Positions 27,801 to 35,820 of a stretch of DNA of 64,000 bases are shown piece after piece; position 1 is the stretch's first letter; each line of letters starts with the position of its first letter. This DNA is from an uncultured Planctomycetaceae bacterium. GTDB lineage: Bacteria; Planctomycetota; Planctomycetia; Planctomycetales; Planctomycetaceae. The stretch is taken from NCBI GenBank assembly GCA_943787265.1, contig CALSLT010000004.1:248001-312000 (forward strand), read 5' to 3'. The notes under the pieces are model-generated. The model searched no databases and was not told where the DNA came from. It was given only the letters and a program-made list of their open reading frames with translations. The translations under genes were made by a program, and so were the position numbers.

Positions 27801-28396
27801 TGATCAAGGAAGGAAGCGTTTCGAGCGACAGCGTCAACGCTATGGATCTGTTTCCAACGTTGTCCGAAATTATCAGCGCTGAGCTGCCAGTTGACCGTAT
27901 CTATGACGGCGAGAGCCTGCTGCCGCTCTTCGACGGGAAGCCTCTCAAGCGAACGGCCAGCGAACCTTTCTTCTATTACAACTGCGAAAACCTTCAGGCA
28001 GTCCGTCGCGGAGACTGGAAACTGCACTTGCCTCGAAAGCCCGAGCAACTTCCATTCTGGGAAAAGAATAAGTCCTTCGCCAATCTTCAGAATCCTGTTC
28101 TGTACAACCTGCACTCGGACCGGGCAGAAACTACGAACGTCGCGGCAGACAATCCTGAAGTCGTGCGACAGATGCTGAACACAGCGGAATCTGCTCGAAA
28201 GGATCTCGGCGAGTTCATGCAACGTGGCAAGTCACAGCGACCGACCGGTTCGCTCTTTCCAGATGGTCCGATAGTCTGCCATGAGAAAGACTGGGGCACT
28301 GTTGCTTCCGCCACAGTGGAAGCAATTGCCAGAGAACGGCAAAAGAGACACCCGAATCAGAAGCCACCAAAGAGTCGACGAAAGAAGCTGAAATGA
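24842..28396 (+). CDS. Double S1 sulfatase with central beta-sandwich module
   Basis: One continuous 1184-residue frame holds two complete sulfatase domains. Domain 1 (residues about 25-515) has FADDLGYGDLGCYG, the formylglycine site CTPSR at Cys75 and GKWHLGFG. A linker and a sandwich module (FESGKLDPW, IGGGRG, NNQTMQNAVW, GWGHITVDD) span about 535-685. Domain 2 (about 713-1150) has MLTDDLGFSDIGCYG, CSPSR at Cys763, GKWHLGTEPEFLP and FTSDNGPTS. The N-terminus carries LLLLTAC, a possible lipobox, so surface anchoring is likely. The two active sites may act on different sulfate positions of one glycan. The stop overlaps the next gene's ATG. Confidence 0.9.
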   Translation: MRLISLARILSLLLLTACTTFAAEQPPNVVLIFADDLGYGDLGCYGATKVQTPNIDRLAAEGRRFTDAHSASAVCTPSRYALLTGEYPHRKNLSKPVFLKTGLVIDTKQQTTASVMKDGGYATACIGKWHLGFGEGAPNWNGDLKPGPLELGFDYYYGVPVVNSHPPFVYVENHAVVGLAADDPFVFGRKAKTREFFEKMGLSQIGGADAAHALYDDEAVGTTLAGKAVDWIKARGKTPFFLYLAPTNIHHPFTPAPRFKGTSKCGPYGDFIHELDWMVGEVMQTLEEQGVADNTLVIFTSDNGGMFNVGGQNAWDAGHRLNGELLGFKFGAWEGGHRVPFIARWPGKIEADSVSDQLISNIDMIATFAALTGGNLNAAQGRDSVNVLPALVGTPTKPLRDHVVLAPSKPTHLAVRRGNWMYIGAQGSGGFTAAKRGAHAFGGPAAITYAGYSNSDIENGRIKTDAPPAQLYDLKSDLKQTQNLYHEHPDIVKELAALLATYAPKGTKPVAGNGRNPRASSKRAKKTAAMPSTRSASFDFESGKLDPWKVVEGDFGHAIGSRTEFFRIQQEYNKQGDYYLTTLEPSADAEKGMDSQTGVIVSPLFIPEGGEMTFRIGGGRGRSTYAALCTADGNEVQFARGVNNQTMQNAVWALNLYAGKKMFIKVVDQSVDGWGHITVDDFQFDAKVLTEYAAAFTKKGDDSEATEIPVSKTRLNVIFMLTDDLGFSDIGCYGSEKVKTPHIDRLAAEGVRFTDFHTAASICSPSRAAFLTGAYPQRAGLYMGINPNRTAHWFLGLHPDEITIAEQFQQQGYSTHMVGKWHLGTEPEFLPRKQGFDHYYGMPCNFAHSPKFIDDDEEVFAKTPLDQLTQLYTERVTSIIGDSAKRGEPFFLYYAHNYPHTPFQAGKDFRGTSQDGIRGDVMQELDWSVGEMMTALKEAGVADNTIVIFTSDNGPTSNKYAKPYRGTKYVTLEGGHRVPFIFHWPALIKEGSVSSDSVNAMDLFPTLSEIISAELPVDRIYDGESLLPLFDGKPLKRTASEPFFYYNCENLQAVRRGDWKLHLPRKPEQLPFWEKNKSFANLQNPVLYNLHSDRAETTNVAADNPEVVRQMLNTAESARKDLGEFMQRGKSQRPTGSLFPDGPIVCHEKDWGTVASATVEAIARERQKRHPNQKPPKSRRKKLK

Positions 28397-30786
28397 AACT
28401 ACTGAACCTGATTATTCCAATCTGCTTTGGGGTAACAAAGCTGATCGCCGCCACTCCCACGACCGGAGCCGATGCTGTATCGAGTCCCAACATCATCCTG
28501 ATTTTCACCGACGATCAGGGTTACCAGGATCTCGGCTGCTTCGGATCGAAAACGATCAAGACGCCGAATCTTGATCAAATGGCAGCGGAAGGGTTGCGCT
28601 TAACCAGTTTCTACGCTCAGCCAGTGTGCGGCGTTTCTCGAGCAGCGTTGATGACCGGGTCGTATCCGATTCGAGTGGGCGAACCGGGAAACGTCAAACG
28701 GCTGCACACCGTTCCGCATCCCAAAGAAGTGACGATGGCTGAAGTTCTCAAGTCAGCCGGATATGCGACGGGGATTATCGGAAAATGGCATCTCGCGGAA
28801 CCTGGCAAAGGCGCGGGCGGTTTCAACTCGGCGACCATGCCGAACGCCCAGGGGTTTGACTACTTCTACGGAACGCCCCGATTCAACGGGTTCACCGTCT
28901 ACGTCGACGACACAAAGATGCGAAGCTCGATCTTGAGGAACGACAAGGTTGTTGTTGAGGCTGTTGAAAGCTGGGATCACATCACCGCCGACTACACTCG
29001 CGAAGCTATCGGCTGGATCACGCGGAATAAGTCGCAACCGTTCTTTCTGTATCTCGCTCATAATCTTCCGCACATTCCCGTTGGAGCGTCGGAGAAATTC
29101 AAAGGCAAGTCAGCCGGTGGGCCATACGGAGATACGATCGAAGAAATCGACTGGTCGTACGGCGAGATTCTGAAAACATTGAAAGAGCTTGATCTCGACG
29201 ACAACACCCTCATCGTCTTTACGTCTGATAACGGGCCGTGGGTCGAAACAACTCGGGGTATGAAACCGGGAGCTGCGAAGTTCATTCCGCGTGATCATTC
29301 CGGGAATGCGGAACCGTTTCGTGGTTGGAAAATGTCAGCATGGGACGGCGGATCGCGTGTCCCGTTCATTGCTCGCTGGCCTGGAAAGATTCCCGCCGGG
29401 TCAGAGTCGGATGAATTACTAAGCACGATGGACCTGTTGCCAACCTTCGCATCGATTGGGGGAGCGACGCCGCCAGATACAAAAATCGATGGTGAGGACT
29501 CAACTGACTTCCTGACCGGAAGATCAGAAACCAGTCCTCGCGACGAGTATCTCTACTACTCAGGTTGTCTGCTGACTGGCGTGCGATCGGGATCCTGGAA
29601 ACTCGTGCTGCCACGAGTCGACGCACCGAAAGGTCTCGGCTGGTGGAGCCGCATGATCGAAGCCGTGCCGCGCACACTGTTGTTTGACCTGAAAGCCGAT
29701 CCCGGCGAAACGACCAATGTCGCGGCTGAGCATCCTGAAGTGGTCGCCGCTTTGATGAAACGAATCGCTCGTGCCCGGACAGAATTGGGGGACATCGATC
29801 AAGTTGGCAGCAACGCGAGGTTCTTTGATGAGCAACCACGGACGTTACAGGTTCCAATTAAGAAACCGCCCCGGCCGTCAACTAAAAAGCCAGTCCGCCA
29901 GGTCAGTTTTGACGGCACACTCCGCCACGGTTTCATTGCTTTCGGGCAGAAGACGTACGCGGTCAACGCCGTCGGCAAGACAACGTGGTCGTATCCACAT
30001 GCCACGCGCGACGGCTATGTCCTCGCCAATGGCAACATCGTCCTGACGCTCAGCAAAGGGAAGCGATACAGAGGCGGTGCCGTCATCGAGGTCACACCTG
30101 GCGGCAAAGAAACGCTGATCTGGAAGGGGACGCAATCTGAAGTCAACAGCGCCCACCCAACGCCATCCGACACGTTCGTCATCACAGAGGCCGGTGCAAA
30201 ACCGCGACTTCTGGAAATCGATCGCTCAGGAAAAGTGCTCGTTGAGTTTCCGTTGAAGTGCCAAACGGGGAACCATCACCTCGAAACCAGAATGGCTCGT
30301 CAGCTGCCTGATGGCACGTACCTGGCTCCGCACCTGCTGGACTTCGCCGTTCGTAACTACGACGCCAGCGGAAAAGTACTCGGAAGTCTGGATACGACGG
30401 TTCCCGGAGACAAGAACCGCAGCATTCACACATGGCCGTTTACGGCCATCCGCCACGGCGACGGACACACTCTCGTCTGCTGTACGAACGGGAATCGAGT
30501 GATCGACTTCGACTCCACCGGCAAAGTCGTATGGACGCTCACCAACGACGATCTGCCCGGTCCGTGGCTGCAGGACCCCTGCGGCGGCCAAGTCCTTCCC
30601 AACGGCAACGTCGTCATTGCCAGCTATGCTGGCGGGCGGAAAGATCCCAGAGCACCAAAGCTGATCGAGGTCACCCAGGAAAAGAAAGTTGTCTGGACCT
30701 ACTCAGACGGCCAGCGAGTCGGCATCCACCATTTCCAGATACTCGAGACCAACGGCGTGCAACTCAAAGGCCCGGCACGAAAGTAG
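28393..30786 (+). CDS. S1-like sulfatase fused to C-terminal beta-propeller; altered active-site motif CGVSR
   Basis: A 797-residue protein whose ATG overlaps the upstream stop (ATGA), so translation is coupled. A signal peptide precedes residue 22. The sulfatase domain (about 31-490) has FTDDQGYQDLGCFG, GKWHLAEPG and FTSDNGPWVE, but the formylglycine motif is CGVSRAALMTG (Cys79): Val replaces the Pro of CxPxR. Residues about 520-790 form repeated GKTTWSYP, GKVLVEF, GKVVWTL and KKVVWTY blades, a PQQ/arylsulfotransferase-like beta-propeller. The enzyme could be a variant sulfatase or a catalytically dead glycan-binding protein. The propeller may bind ligand or anchor a complex. Confidence 0.85.
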   Translation: MKLLNLIIPICFGVTKLIAATPTTGADAVSSPNIILIFTDDQGYQDLGCFGSKTIKTPNLDQMAAEGLRLTSFYAQPVCGVSRAALMTGSYPIRVGEPGNVKRLHTVPHPKEVTMAEVLKSAGYATGIIGKWHLAEPGKGAGGFNSATMPNAQGFDYFYGTPRFNGFTVYVDDTKMRSSILRNDKVVVEAVESWDHITADYTREAIGWITRNKSQPFFLYLAHNLPHIPVGASEKFKGKSAGGPYGDTIEEIDWSYGEILKTLKELDLDDNTLIVFTSDNGPWVETTRGMKPGAAKFIPRDHSGNAEPFRGWKMSAWDGGSRVPFIARWPGKIPAGSESDELLSTMDLLPTFASIGGATPPDTKIDGEDSTDFLTGRSETSPRDEYLYYSGCLLTGVRSGSWKLVLPRVDAPKGLGWWSRMIEAVPRTLLFDLKADPGETTNVAAEHPEVVAALMKRIARARTELGDIDQVGSNARFFDEQPRTLQVPIKKPPRPSTKKPVRQVSFDGTLRHGFIAFGQKTYAVNAVGKTTWSYPHATRDGYVLANGNIVLTLSKGKRYRGGAVIEVTPGGKETLIWKGTQSEVNSAHPTPSDTFVITEAGAKPRLLEIDRSGKVLVEFPLKCQTGNHHLETRMARQLPDGTYLAPHLLDFAVRNYDASGKVLGSLDTTVPGDKNRSIHTWPFTAIRHGDGHTLVCCTNGNRVIDFDSTGKVVWTLTNDDLPGPWLQDPCGGQVLPNGNVVIASYAGGRKDPRAPKLIEVTQEKKVVWTYSDGQRVGIHHFQILETNGVQLKGPARK

Positions 30787-30876
30787 TTGGAATCGGCAGC
30801 AGCTAACTTCAACAATCAAAGTAAGCATCGTCCTGCGATGCCCAAACGTGGAAACGCTTCAAATAGAGAACTCACC

Positions 30877-31148
30877 ATGAACTCGACAAGATTCCAACGT
30901 CGCGAATTTCTGAAAGCGGCAGGCGTCTCCATTGCGTTACCCTCGCTGGAGTCATTCGCCGCGCCAGCGAATAACGCAGCGCCGATGCGAATGGTGTGAA
31001 TGAGCAATGCGTTGGGGATGAATCCGCAAGAGTTCTTTCCGACGTCATTCGATGGCGGCTATGAAGTCTCACCGACTCTGCGCTCTCTGACCAACCTGAG
31101 AAACAACTTCACGGCCTTTTCGCACGTGGACCACACGGAAATTTATGC
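30877..31148 (+). pseudogene. DUF1552 family protein, N-terminal fragment with in-frame stop
   Basis: ATG 30877 opens with a Tat signal (RREFLKAAGVSIALPSLESF), then APMRMV, a TGA stop at 30997, and continues in the same frame as SNALGMNPQEFFPT and SFDGGYEVSPTLRSL to HVDHTEIY. This matches the start of DUF1552 proteins, where a cysteine or similar residue would stand at the stop. The frame then degenerates near 31148, where a sulfatase tail begins. The gene is a decayed remnant of about 90 codons from a family of some 400-450 residues. Confidence 0.75.
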
Positions 31149-31309
31149 GAAGCACGGGCGACGAACTCGCCAGCACGATGCCTGACAAGGCCGAGGAGAT
31201 GAAACTACAACTCATGGAAACGTGGAAGGACCTCGGAACGGAAAGGCCTGACGAATGGTGGAACACCGAACGCAACAAACCGGCCAGAAGCGGAACGCCG
31301 ACCTATTGA
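31149..31309 (+). pseudogene. Sulfatase C-terminal tail fragment
   Basis: The frame STGDELASTMPDKAEEMKLQ, then LMETWKDLG and the ending RSGTPTY, resembles the last 50-odd residues of S1 sulfatases (the helical tail after the LYDL box). It is joined out of frame to the DUF1552 fragment, so a deletion removed the DUF1552 C-terminus and most of a sulfatase gene. Confidence 0.6.
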
Positions 31310-31391
31310 TTAACTGCTGAGCAGACACTATCTCAGCAGATAAAAATCACACTACCAGAAGACTCGTTCGCGAGAACTATGAGACAATGCC

Positions 31392-33524
31392 ATGACCAGA
31401 CACGCGTGGAAACTTCACACGGTATTTGCATTGGTGTCCGGTACGCTGGGAAGCGTTCTGCTGCCATCCGATTCCGTGAATGCTGTGGCGGACGATGAAC
31501 GTCCCCAAAAACCAAATGTCGTGCTTATTCTGACCGACGATCTCGGTTGGCAGGATGTGAAGTGCTACGACATCGACGAGCCGTCGCCGATGGAGACGCC
31601 CAACATCGACGCCTTTGCGAAGAAGGGTGTGATGTTCTGGCAAGGTTACTCGCCGGCTCCGACCTGTGCGCCTTCTCGCTGTGCCATCTTGAGTGGTAAC
31701 CATCCGGCAAGGGCTCAGAAGACGCACGTTGTTGGCGGGGCGCCGCCGTCGCCGATTAACAAACACTTCCGCATGACGGATCCGTGGTATAGCGGCCGCA
31801 TGCCGGAGGACGAGATGACGCTGGCCAAGGCTTTAAACCAGAATGGCTACACGACCGGCCACTCGGGCAAGTGGCACATTGCGATCGATCATCACGCTTT
31901 TCCGCAGCCTGAAGATGTCGGATTTGATTTCACGCGATCCGATCGCGGATCGCGAAGTGGAATGAAGGATCGGCTGACGGGGTTCGCGACAGCCGCAGCG
32001 GACGATCCTTTTCGACTCGATGAAAACGACTATCCGTACCACCAGACGAACGAAGATGCTTTAGCCTTTCTGCAAGAGAACAAGGACAAGCCGTTCTTTC
32101 TCTATTACGCAACGTGGCTCGTGCACTCGCCAATTCATACGCGTTCACAGGCACGGTTGGAGAAGTATGCGAAACGTTTAGGGATCGATCCGGCGAATAC
32201 TCCGAAGAAGGACACGCCCGGACAGTTGAATCCGTTCTACTGCGCGATGGTCGAGGAACTGGATTACTACGTCGGGATCGTCTTTGACTATCTTGACGAG
32301 ACAGACGATCCGCGTTGGCCGGGGCACCGGTTGAGTGAGAACACTTACGTGATCTTTACGTCTGACAACGGCGGCATGGAAGGCGGGCCAAAGGAACGCT
32401 ACACGGACAACGAACCCTTGGCTCGCGGGAAGATCTCGGCCATGGAAGGTGGAACGCGAGTACCGTTGTTGATCGCCGGGCCGGGCATTCGTTCGGGCGT
32501 GCAGACGGACGTGATGGCTAACGGGCTCGATTTCTACCCCACGATCCTGTCGATGACGAGAACGCCAACACCGCGAAACAAGAATCTCGATGGTTGTGAT
32601 CTCCTGCCTTTGCTGCATGAAGACCCCAGCAGCACGGAACTCGTCAAGCACGCTGACGGGACGACTCGCGACACAATGGTCTGGCACTTCCCGCACGGCG
32701 GAGCATTAGAAAGCACGATCCGCGTTGGCGACTACAAACTCGTTCGCAACTACGACCACGTCAACAACCCGGGCACGGCTCCACTGGAACTGTTTCAGCT
32801 TTACGATTCGTCCAGCAGCGACGCGCGACGGGTTGATCTTGAGGAGTCTCGGAATCTCGCCGAGTCGATGCCGGATCTGACTACGAAAATGAATGCGCTG
32901 CTGACGGCTGCTCTGACCGAGATGAAGGCGAGCTATCCGTATTACAATCCCGCATGTTCAACACCAGTGCCGAGCAGCGAGAAGGTCTGCACGGTCGAGT
33001 CTCACAAGAGGCAAGGGCACCGAATCAGCTTCACCTACAGCGAGAACGGAGCCAGCGTCACGCACGCAGATCTGATTTATTCGCTCAACGGTGGTCAGCA
33101 GTACGAAGAATGGTTCCGCATGCCCGCAACTCTGCAGGGAAACAACGAGGTCACCGCTGAACTTCCCGAGGGAACGACGCACTACTATCTCAATCTGATC
33201 GACGAAAATCAGTTTCTTCGCAGTTACCCGGAAGTCGTGGGCAATAAAAAGAACAAGTCATTTGCCGACACGGCACTCAGCACAAGGCAAAAATCTTCGG
33301 CCACGCCGACGCCAACCAGCAAAAAAGTGGGCGAGAAAAAGGGCAAGCTCGATCGCAACATTCCCTTCAACCGCTGGGACACAAATAAGGACGAACACTT
33401 GTCGCTGGAAGAGTACAAGAGCGGTCTGGCCGGACGACCTGATCTCGAAGAGCGATTCAAACGCTTTGACAAGAACTCAAACGGCAAAGTCAGCCGCCAG
33501 GAGTTCGTTGGCAAAACGCAATAG
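31392..33524 (+). CDS. S1 family sulfatase with C-terminal EF-hand pair
   Basis: A 710-residue secreted protein with a signal segment (VFALVSGTLGSVLLPSDS). Sulfatase marks are LILTDDLGWQDVKCYD, formylglycine motif CAPSRCAILSG (Cys92), HSGKWHIAIDHH and FTSDNGGMEGG. After the sulfatase ending a beta-rich stretch (about 535-625) and a Lys-rich linker lead to two EF-hand loops near the C-terminus: DTNKDEHLSLEE and DKNSNGKVSRQE, from about residue 663. Such C-terminal EF-hands bind calcium in many planctomycete secreted enzymes and may stabilise or tether the protein. It follows the pseudogene and ends the sulfatase train. Confidence 0.9.
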   Translation: MTRHAWKLHTVFALVSGTLGSVLLPSDSVNAVADDERPQKPNVVLILTDDLGWQDVKCYDIDEPSPMETPNIDAFAKKGVMFWQGYSPAPTCAPSRCAILSGNHPARAQKTHVVGGAPPSPINKHFRMTDPWYSGRMPEDEMTLAKALNQNGYTTGHSGKWHIAIDHHAFPQPEDVGFDFTRSDRGSRSGMKDRLTGFATAAADDPFRLDENDYPYHQTNEDALAFLQENKDKPFFLYYATWLVHSPIHTRSQARLEKYAKRLGIDPANTPKKDTPGQLNPFYCAMVEELDYYVGIVFDYLDETDDPRWPGHRLSENTYVIFTSDNGGMEGGPKERYTDNEPLARGKISAMEGGTRVPLLIAGPGIRSGVQTDVMANGLDFYPTILSMTRTPTPRNKNLDGCDLLPLLHEDPSSTELVKHADGTTRDTMVWHFPHGGALESTIRVGDYKLVRNYDHVNNPGTAPLELFQLYDSSSSDARRVDLEESRNLAESMPDLTTKMNALLTAALTEMKASYPYYNPACSTPVPSSEKVCTVESHKRQGHRISFTYSENGASVTHADLIYSLNGGQQYEEWFRMPATLQGNNEVTAELPEGTTHYYLNLIDENQFLRSYPEVVGNKKNKSFADTALSTRQKSSATPTPTSKKVGEKKGKLDRNIPFNRWDTNKDEHLSLEEYKSGLAGRPDLEERFKRFDKNSNGKVSRQEFVGKTQ

Positions 33525-33533
33525 AACGGTGCG

Positions 33534-34889
33534 TTAGCCAAAACCCAGACCGATGTCGTTGAGGCAGCTGGTTCCTACCGTCCCGTCCTTGATGTCAAAC
33601 ATCGACGGCATGGCTCTGGCGTAAGGACGGTTGGGGCCGGGGCAGTATTGCCGGCCGTTGCCTTCGATGGCCGTCACGGTTGGGATGCGAGCGGCCAGGC
33701 TGGCTGAATGCAGAAACGAGAAGCCGGGGCACGTTAGATCCTGGACACACAGAAACATTCCGAACTTCTGAGCGGCGGCTCCCAGACACAATGATTCCGA
33801 GTGGCCCTTGCACGCTTTCAACGCGATTCCGGTGTAACCCTGATCGCGAGCCAGCAGCAACGCTTCGTAATCGACCAGTGCCTCGTCAACGACAACGGGC
33901 TTCAACTTCGCGGCTTCGTGCAGTTTGATTTCCGGATGCGCTTTCAGGTCTCGACTGGTCGGTTGCTCGATGTACTGAGTCCGGTCGTAGGCTGCCGGTG
34001 ATTGCTCCTGCACTTTTTTCAGGAACTCAAGGACGTACTCAACGTTCTCGCATTTCTCGTTGAAGTCGAGCGAGTAGAACCATTCCGAGCAGCCTCGCGC
34101 CGCTTGTACTTCCGCAGCGATTTTTTCGATGGCGACAACGCGGTCGACATCCCAATCGAAGTTGTCACCGGACAGTTTGATCTTCAGATGCGTCAGGCCG
34201 TCAGCGTTAATCCACTCGCCGAGCGTGACAGGAAGTCTGTCGTTTGGCCGATCGGTAACGTCAGCATCAGTCAACGGATCGAGTGCTCCGACCAGATGGT
34301 AGAGCGGCATCCGGTCTTTAGGCGTTCGCAGCGTGTACTGATCGAGATACTCGCCCGCAAATTGGTCGTCGAGATAATCTGACAGATCGTCGTTCATAAA
34401 CTCGCTGGACAGTGCATCGTACGAGTTGATGTCGTGAACCCGGCCGTAAGCGTCATGGACTGCTGCGTCGAGCGGGCTGGCAGCGACCAGTTGCGCGAGC
34501 TTTGGAAACTCACCGCCAAAGTTGTGGCCGGCGACAATCGTCTTGGCGGTGTGTGCATACTCTTCAGTTAAATCGAACATCAACTCCATCGGGTGTCCGT
34601 AATGCGGAACCTGCGAGGCGATGTCGACGATGCGTTCGGCGAAATCCTTCATGGCGAGCTCAGTCTGGTCGCCAGTCAGTTCTGACGTTGGCCATGCCCA
34701 GATGTTGCCTACCGGCATGCTTCCGAAGCCGGTCGCGTGATTGCCGCTGTGAGTCTCGACGGTAACTTCGACATTCATCAGGAACGTCTTGTCGACGATT
34801 CGACCGCCGAATTTCAGCGGAGCCCTGAATGAGACGGGCTCGAAGGAACAGACCGCGTCAAGGATTCTGACGTCCGTATCGTTTGGCAT
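33534..34889 (-). CDS. Enolase-superfamily enzyme (mandelate racemase/muconate lactonizing type)
   Basis: A 451-residue cytoplasmic protein. The N-terminal capping domain is followed by a TIM barrel with a KxK-type base in THLKIKLSGDNFDWD, metal-ligand acidic residues in YSLDFNEKCEN, IEQPTSRD and VVVDEALVD, and a late LKACKGHSESL segment. This order fits the enolase superfamily (acid-sugar dehydratases, racemases, muconate cycloisomerases). It is longer than the usual 370-400 residues because of an insert around 150-200. A role in sugar-acid breakdown would fit the adjacent sulfatase locus, but it is convergent with that locus and the substrate is unknown. Confidence 0.78.
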   Translation of the reverse strand: MPNDTDVRILDAVCSFEPVSFRAPLKFGGRIVDKTFLMNVEVTVETHSGNHATGFGSMPVGNIWAWPTSELTGDQTELAMKDFAERIVDIASQVPHYGHPMELMFDLTEEYAHTAKTIVAGHNFGGEFPKLAQLVAASPLDAAVHDAYGRVHDINSYDALSSEFMNDDLSDYLDDQFAGEYLDQYTLRTPKDRMPLYHLVGALDPLTDADVTDRPNDRLPVTLGEWINADGLTHLKIKLSGDNFDWDVDRVVAIEKIAAEVQAARGCSEWFYSLDFNEKCENVEYVLEFLKKVQEQSPAAYDRTQYIEQPTSRDLKAHPEIKLHEAAKLKPVVVDEALVDYEALLLARDQGYTGIALKACKGHSESLCLGAAAQKFGMFLCVQDLTCPGFSFLHSASLAARIPTVTAIEGNGRQYCPGPNRPYARAMPSMFDIKDGTVGTSCLNDIGLGFG

Positions 34890-35142
34890 GACTCTGTGCA
34901 GCTCGTGTGAGGGTAAGAAACGAAAATCTCACTGCGGAACTACATGCCTGACGGGATCGTGAGTTCTCCTCATGAGATCACGCCGGCAGGTCATTCCTGC
35001 TCCGCAGTCTGACAAACTGATGAACACATCAGCGTGCGGGCATGTTATGCACCACACGGCATCCCTTCAATCGACGTTTGCCGACAGAGTCGCAGGATCC
35101 GCGAAAGGGCTGTTTTGCATCGCGTGCTGCCAAACGGATCAC

Positions 35143-35820
35143 CTACGCGGCGGACCGGTCATCGACATCCGATGGCTCGTCGCTGAACTTGCTAAGGATC
35201 GTCTTACCGCTGGACGTCAACTGGTAAACCATTCCGTCCGAGCGGCCAGCAAGATCGCACTTCAACAAGTCGTAAGCGATGAGTCGCCCGTGAATCTTTG
35301 ACAGTTCGGCGGTTTCAATCGTCGCTACGTGAGTGATCCTCTGAACCCAGCGGCTGGCACGTTTCTTTGGGGCTGTGGCGGTATTCTCGACCTCGTCTGC
35401 CGTCTCTGATTCATCAGACTGTGCCGCCCCAGCATCCCCAACAGAAACTTCTGATCCCATGCTGGCGTCAGGCTCTGTGGCAGACTTTTCCGCCTGCGCA
35501 GACTTAGCGGCCTCTTGGGCCTGCCGTTCGGCTAGTTCTTCCTGCGCCTTCTGATATGCCTTCAGAACGGCGATCCACGATGGGTTTTCGGAGACAATTT
35601 CCAGTTCGAGATCAATCATGCCCGGTCTATCGGCCCGACGAACCGGCACATTCAATGGCAGCGGATGCTCCGACACAAACCGTAAATCCGCACCGTAACT
35701 TTTGAGATTTTTCGTGAGGCCGGGCGATCTATTTAAGTTGGCTCTGCTGCCGGTCTTCAGCACGCCGACGATCTGACTACTGCTCCTCTTTCGAATCTGC
35801 ACCGTTGTTAGAAGCGGCAT
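35143..35820 (-). CDS. Uncharacterised protein with C-terminal winged-helix-like segment
   Basis: A 225-residue frame from ATG 35820; a GTG at 35763 would remove a 44-nt overlap with the upstream gene and cannot be excluded. No known domain was recognised. An N-terminal region has a run of beta-type segments (GADLRFVSEHPLPLNVPVRR, MIDLELEIVS). The middle (about 100-165) is Ala/Glu/Ser-rich, partly coiled-coil-like and acidic. The end (IHGRLIAYDLLKCDLAG then MVYQLTSSGKTILS) has the spacing of a winged helix wing. It follows a small membrane protein in the same direction, so the two likely work together. Confidence 0.5.
   Translation of the reverse strand: MPLLTTVQIRKRSSSQIVGVLKTGSRANLNRSPGLTKNLKSYGADLRFVSEHPLPLNVPVRRADRPGMIDLELEIVSENPSWIAVLKAYQKAQEELAERQAQEAAKSAQAEKSATEPDASMGSEVSVGDAGAAQSDESETADEVENTATAPKKRASRWVQRITHVATIETAELSKIHGRLIAYDLLKCDLAGRSDGMVYQLTSSGKTILSKFSDEPSDVDDRSAA

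Noticed and set aside
30787-30876. Upstream extension of the DUF1552 remnant to 30787
   Set aside because: The codons before ATG 30877 have no similarity to the family and precede the Tat signal.
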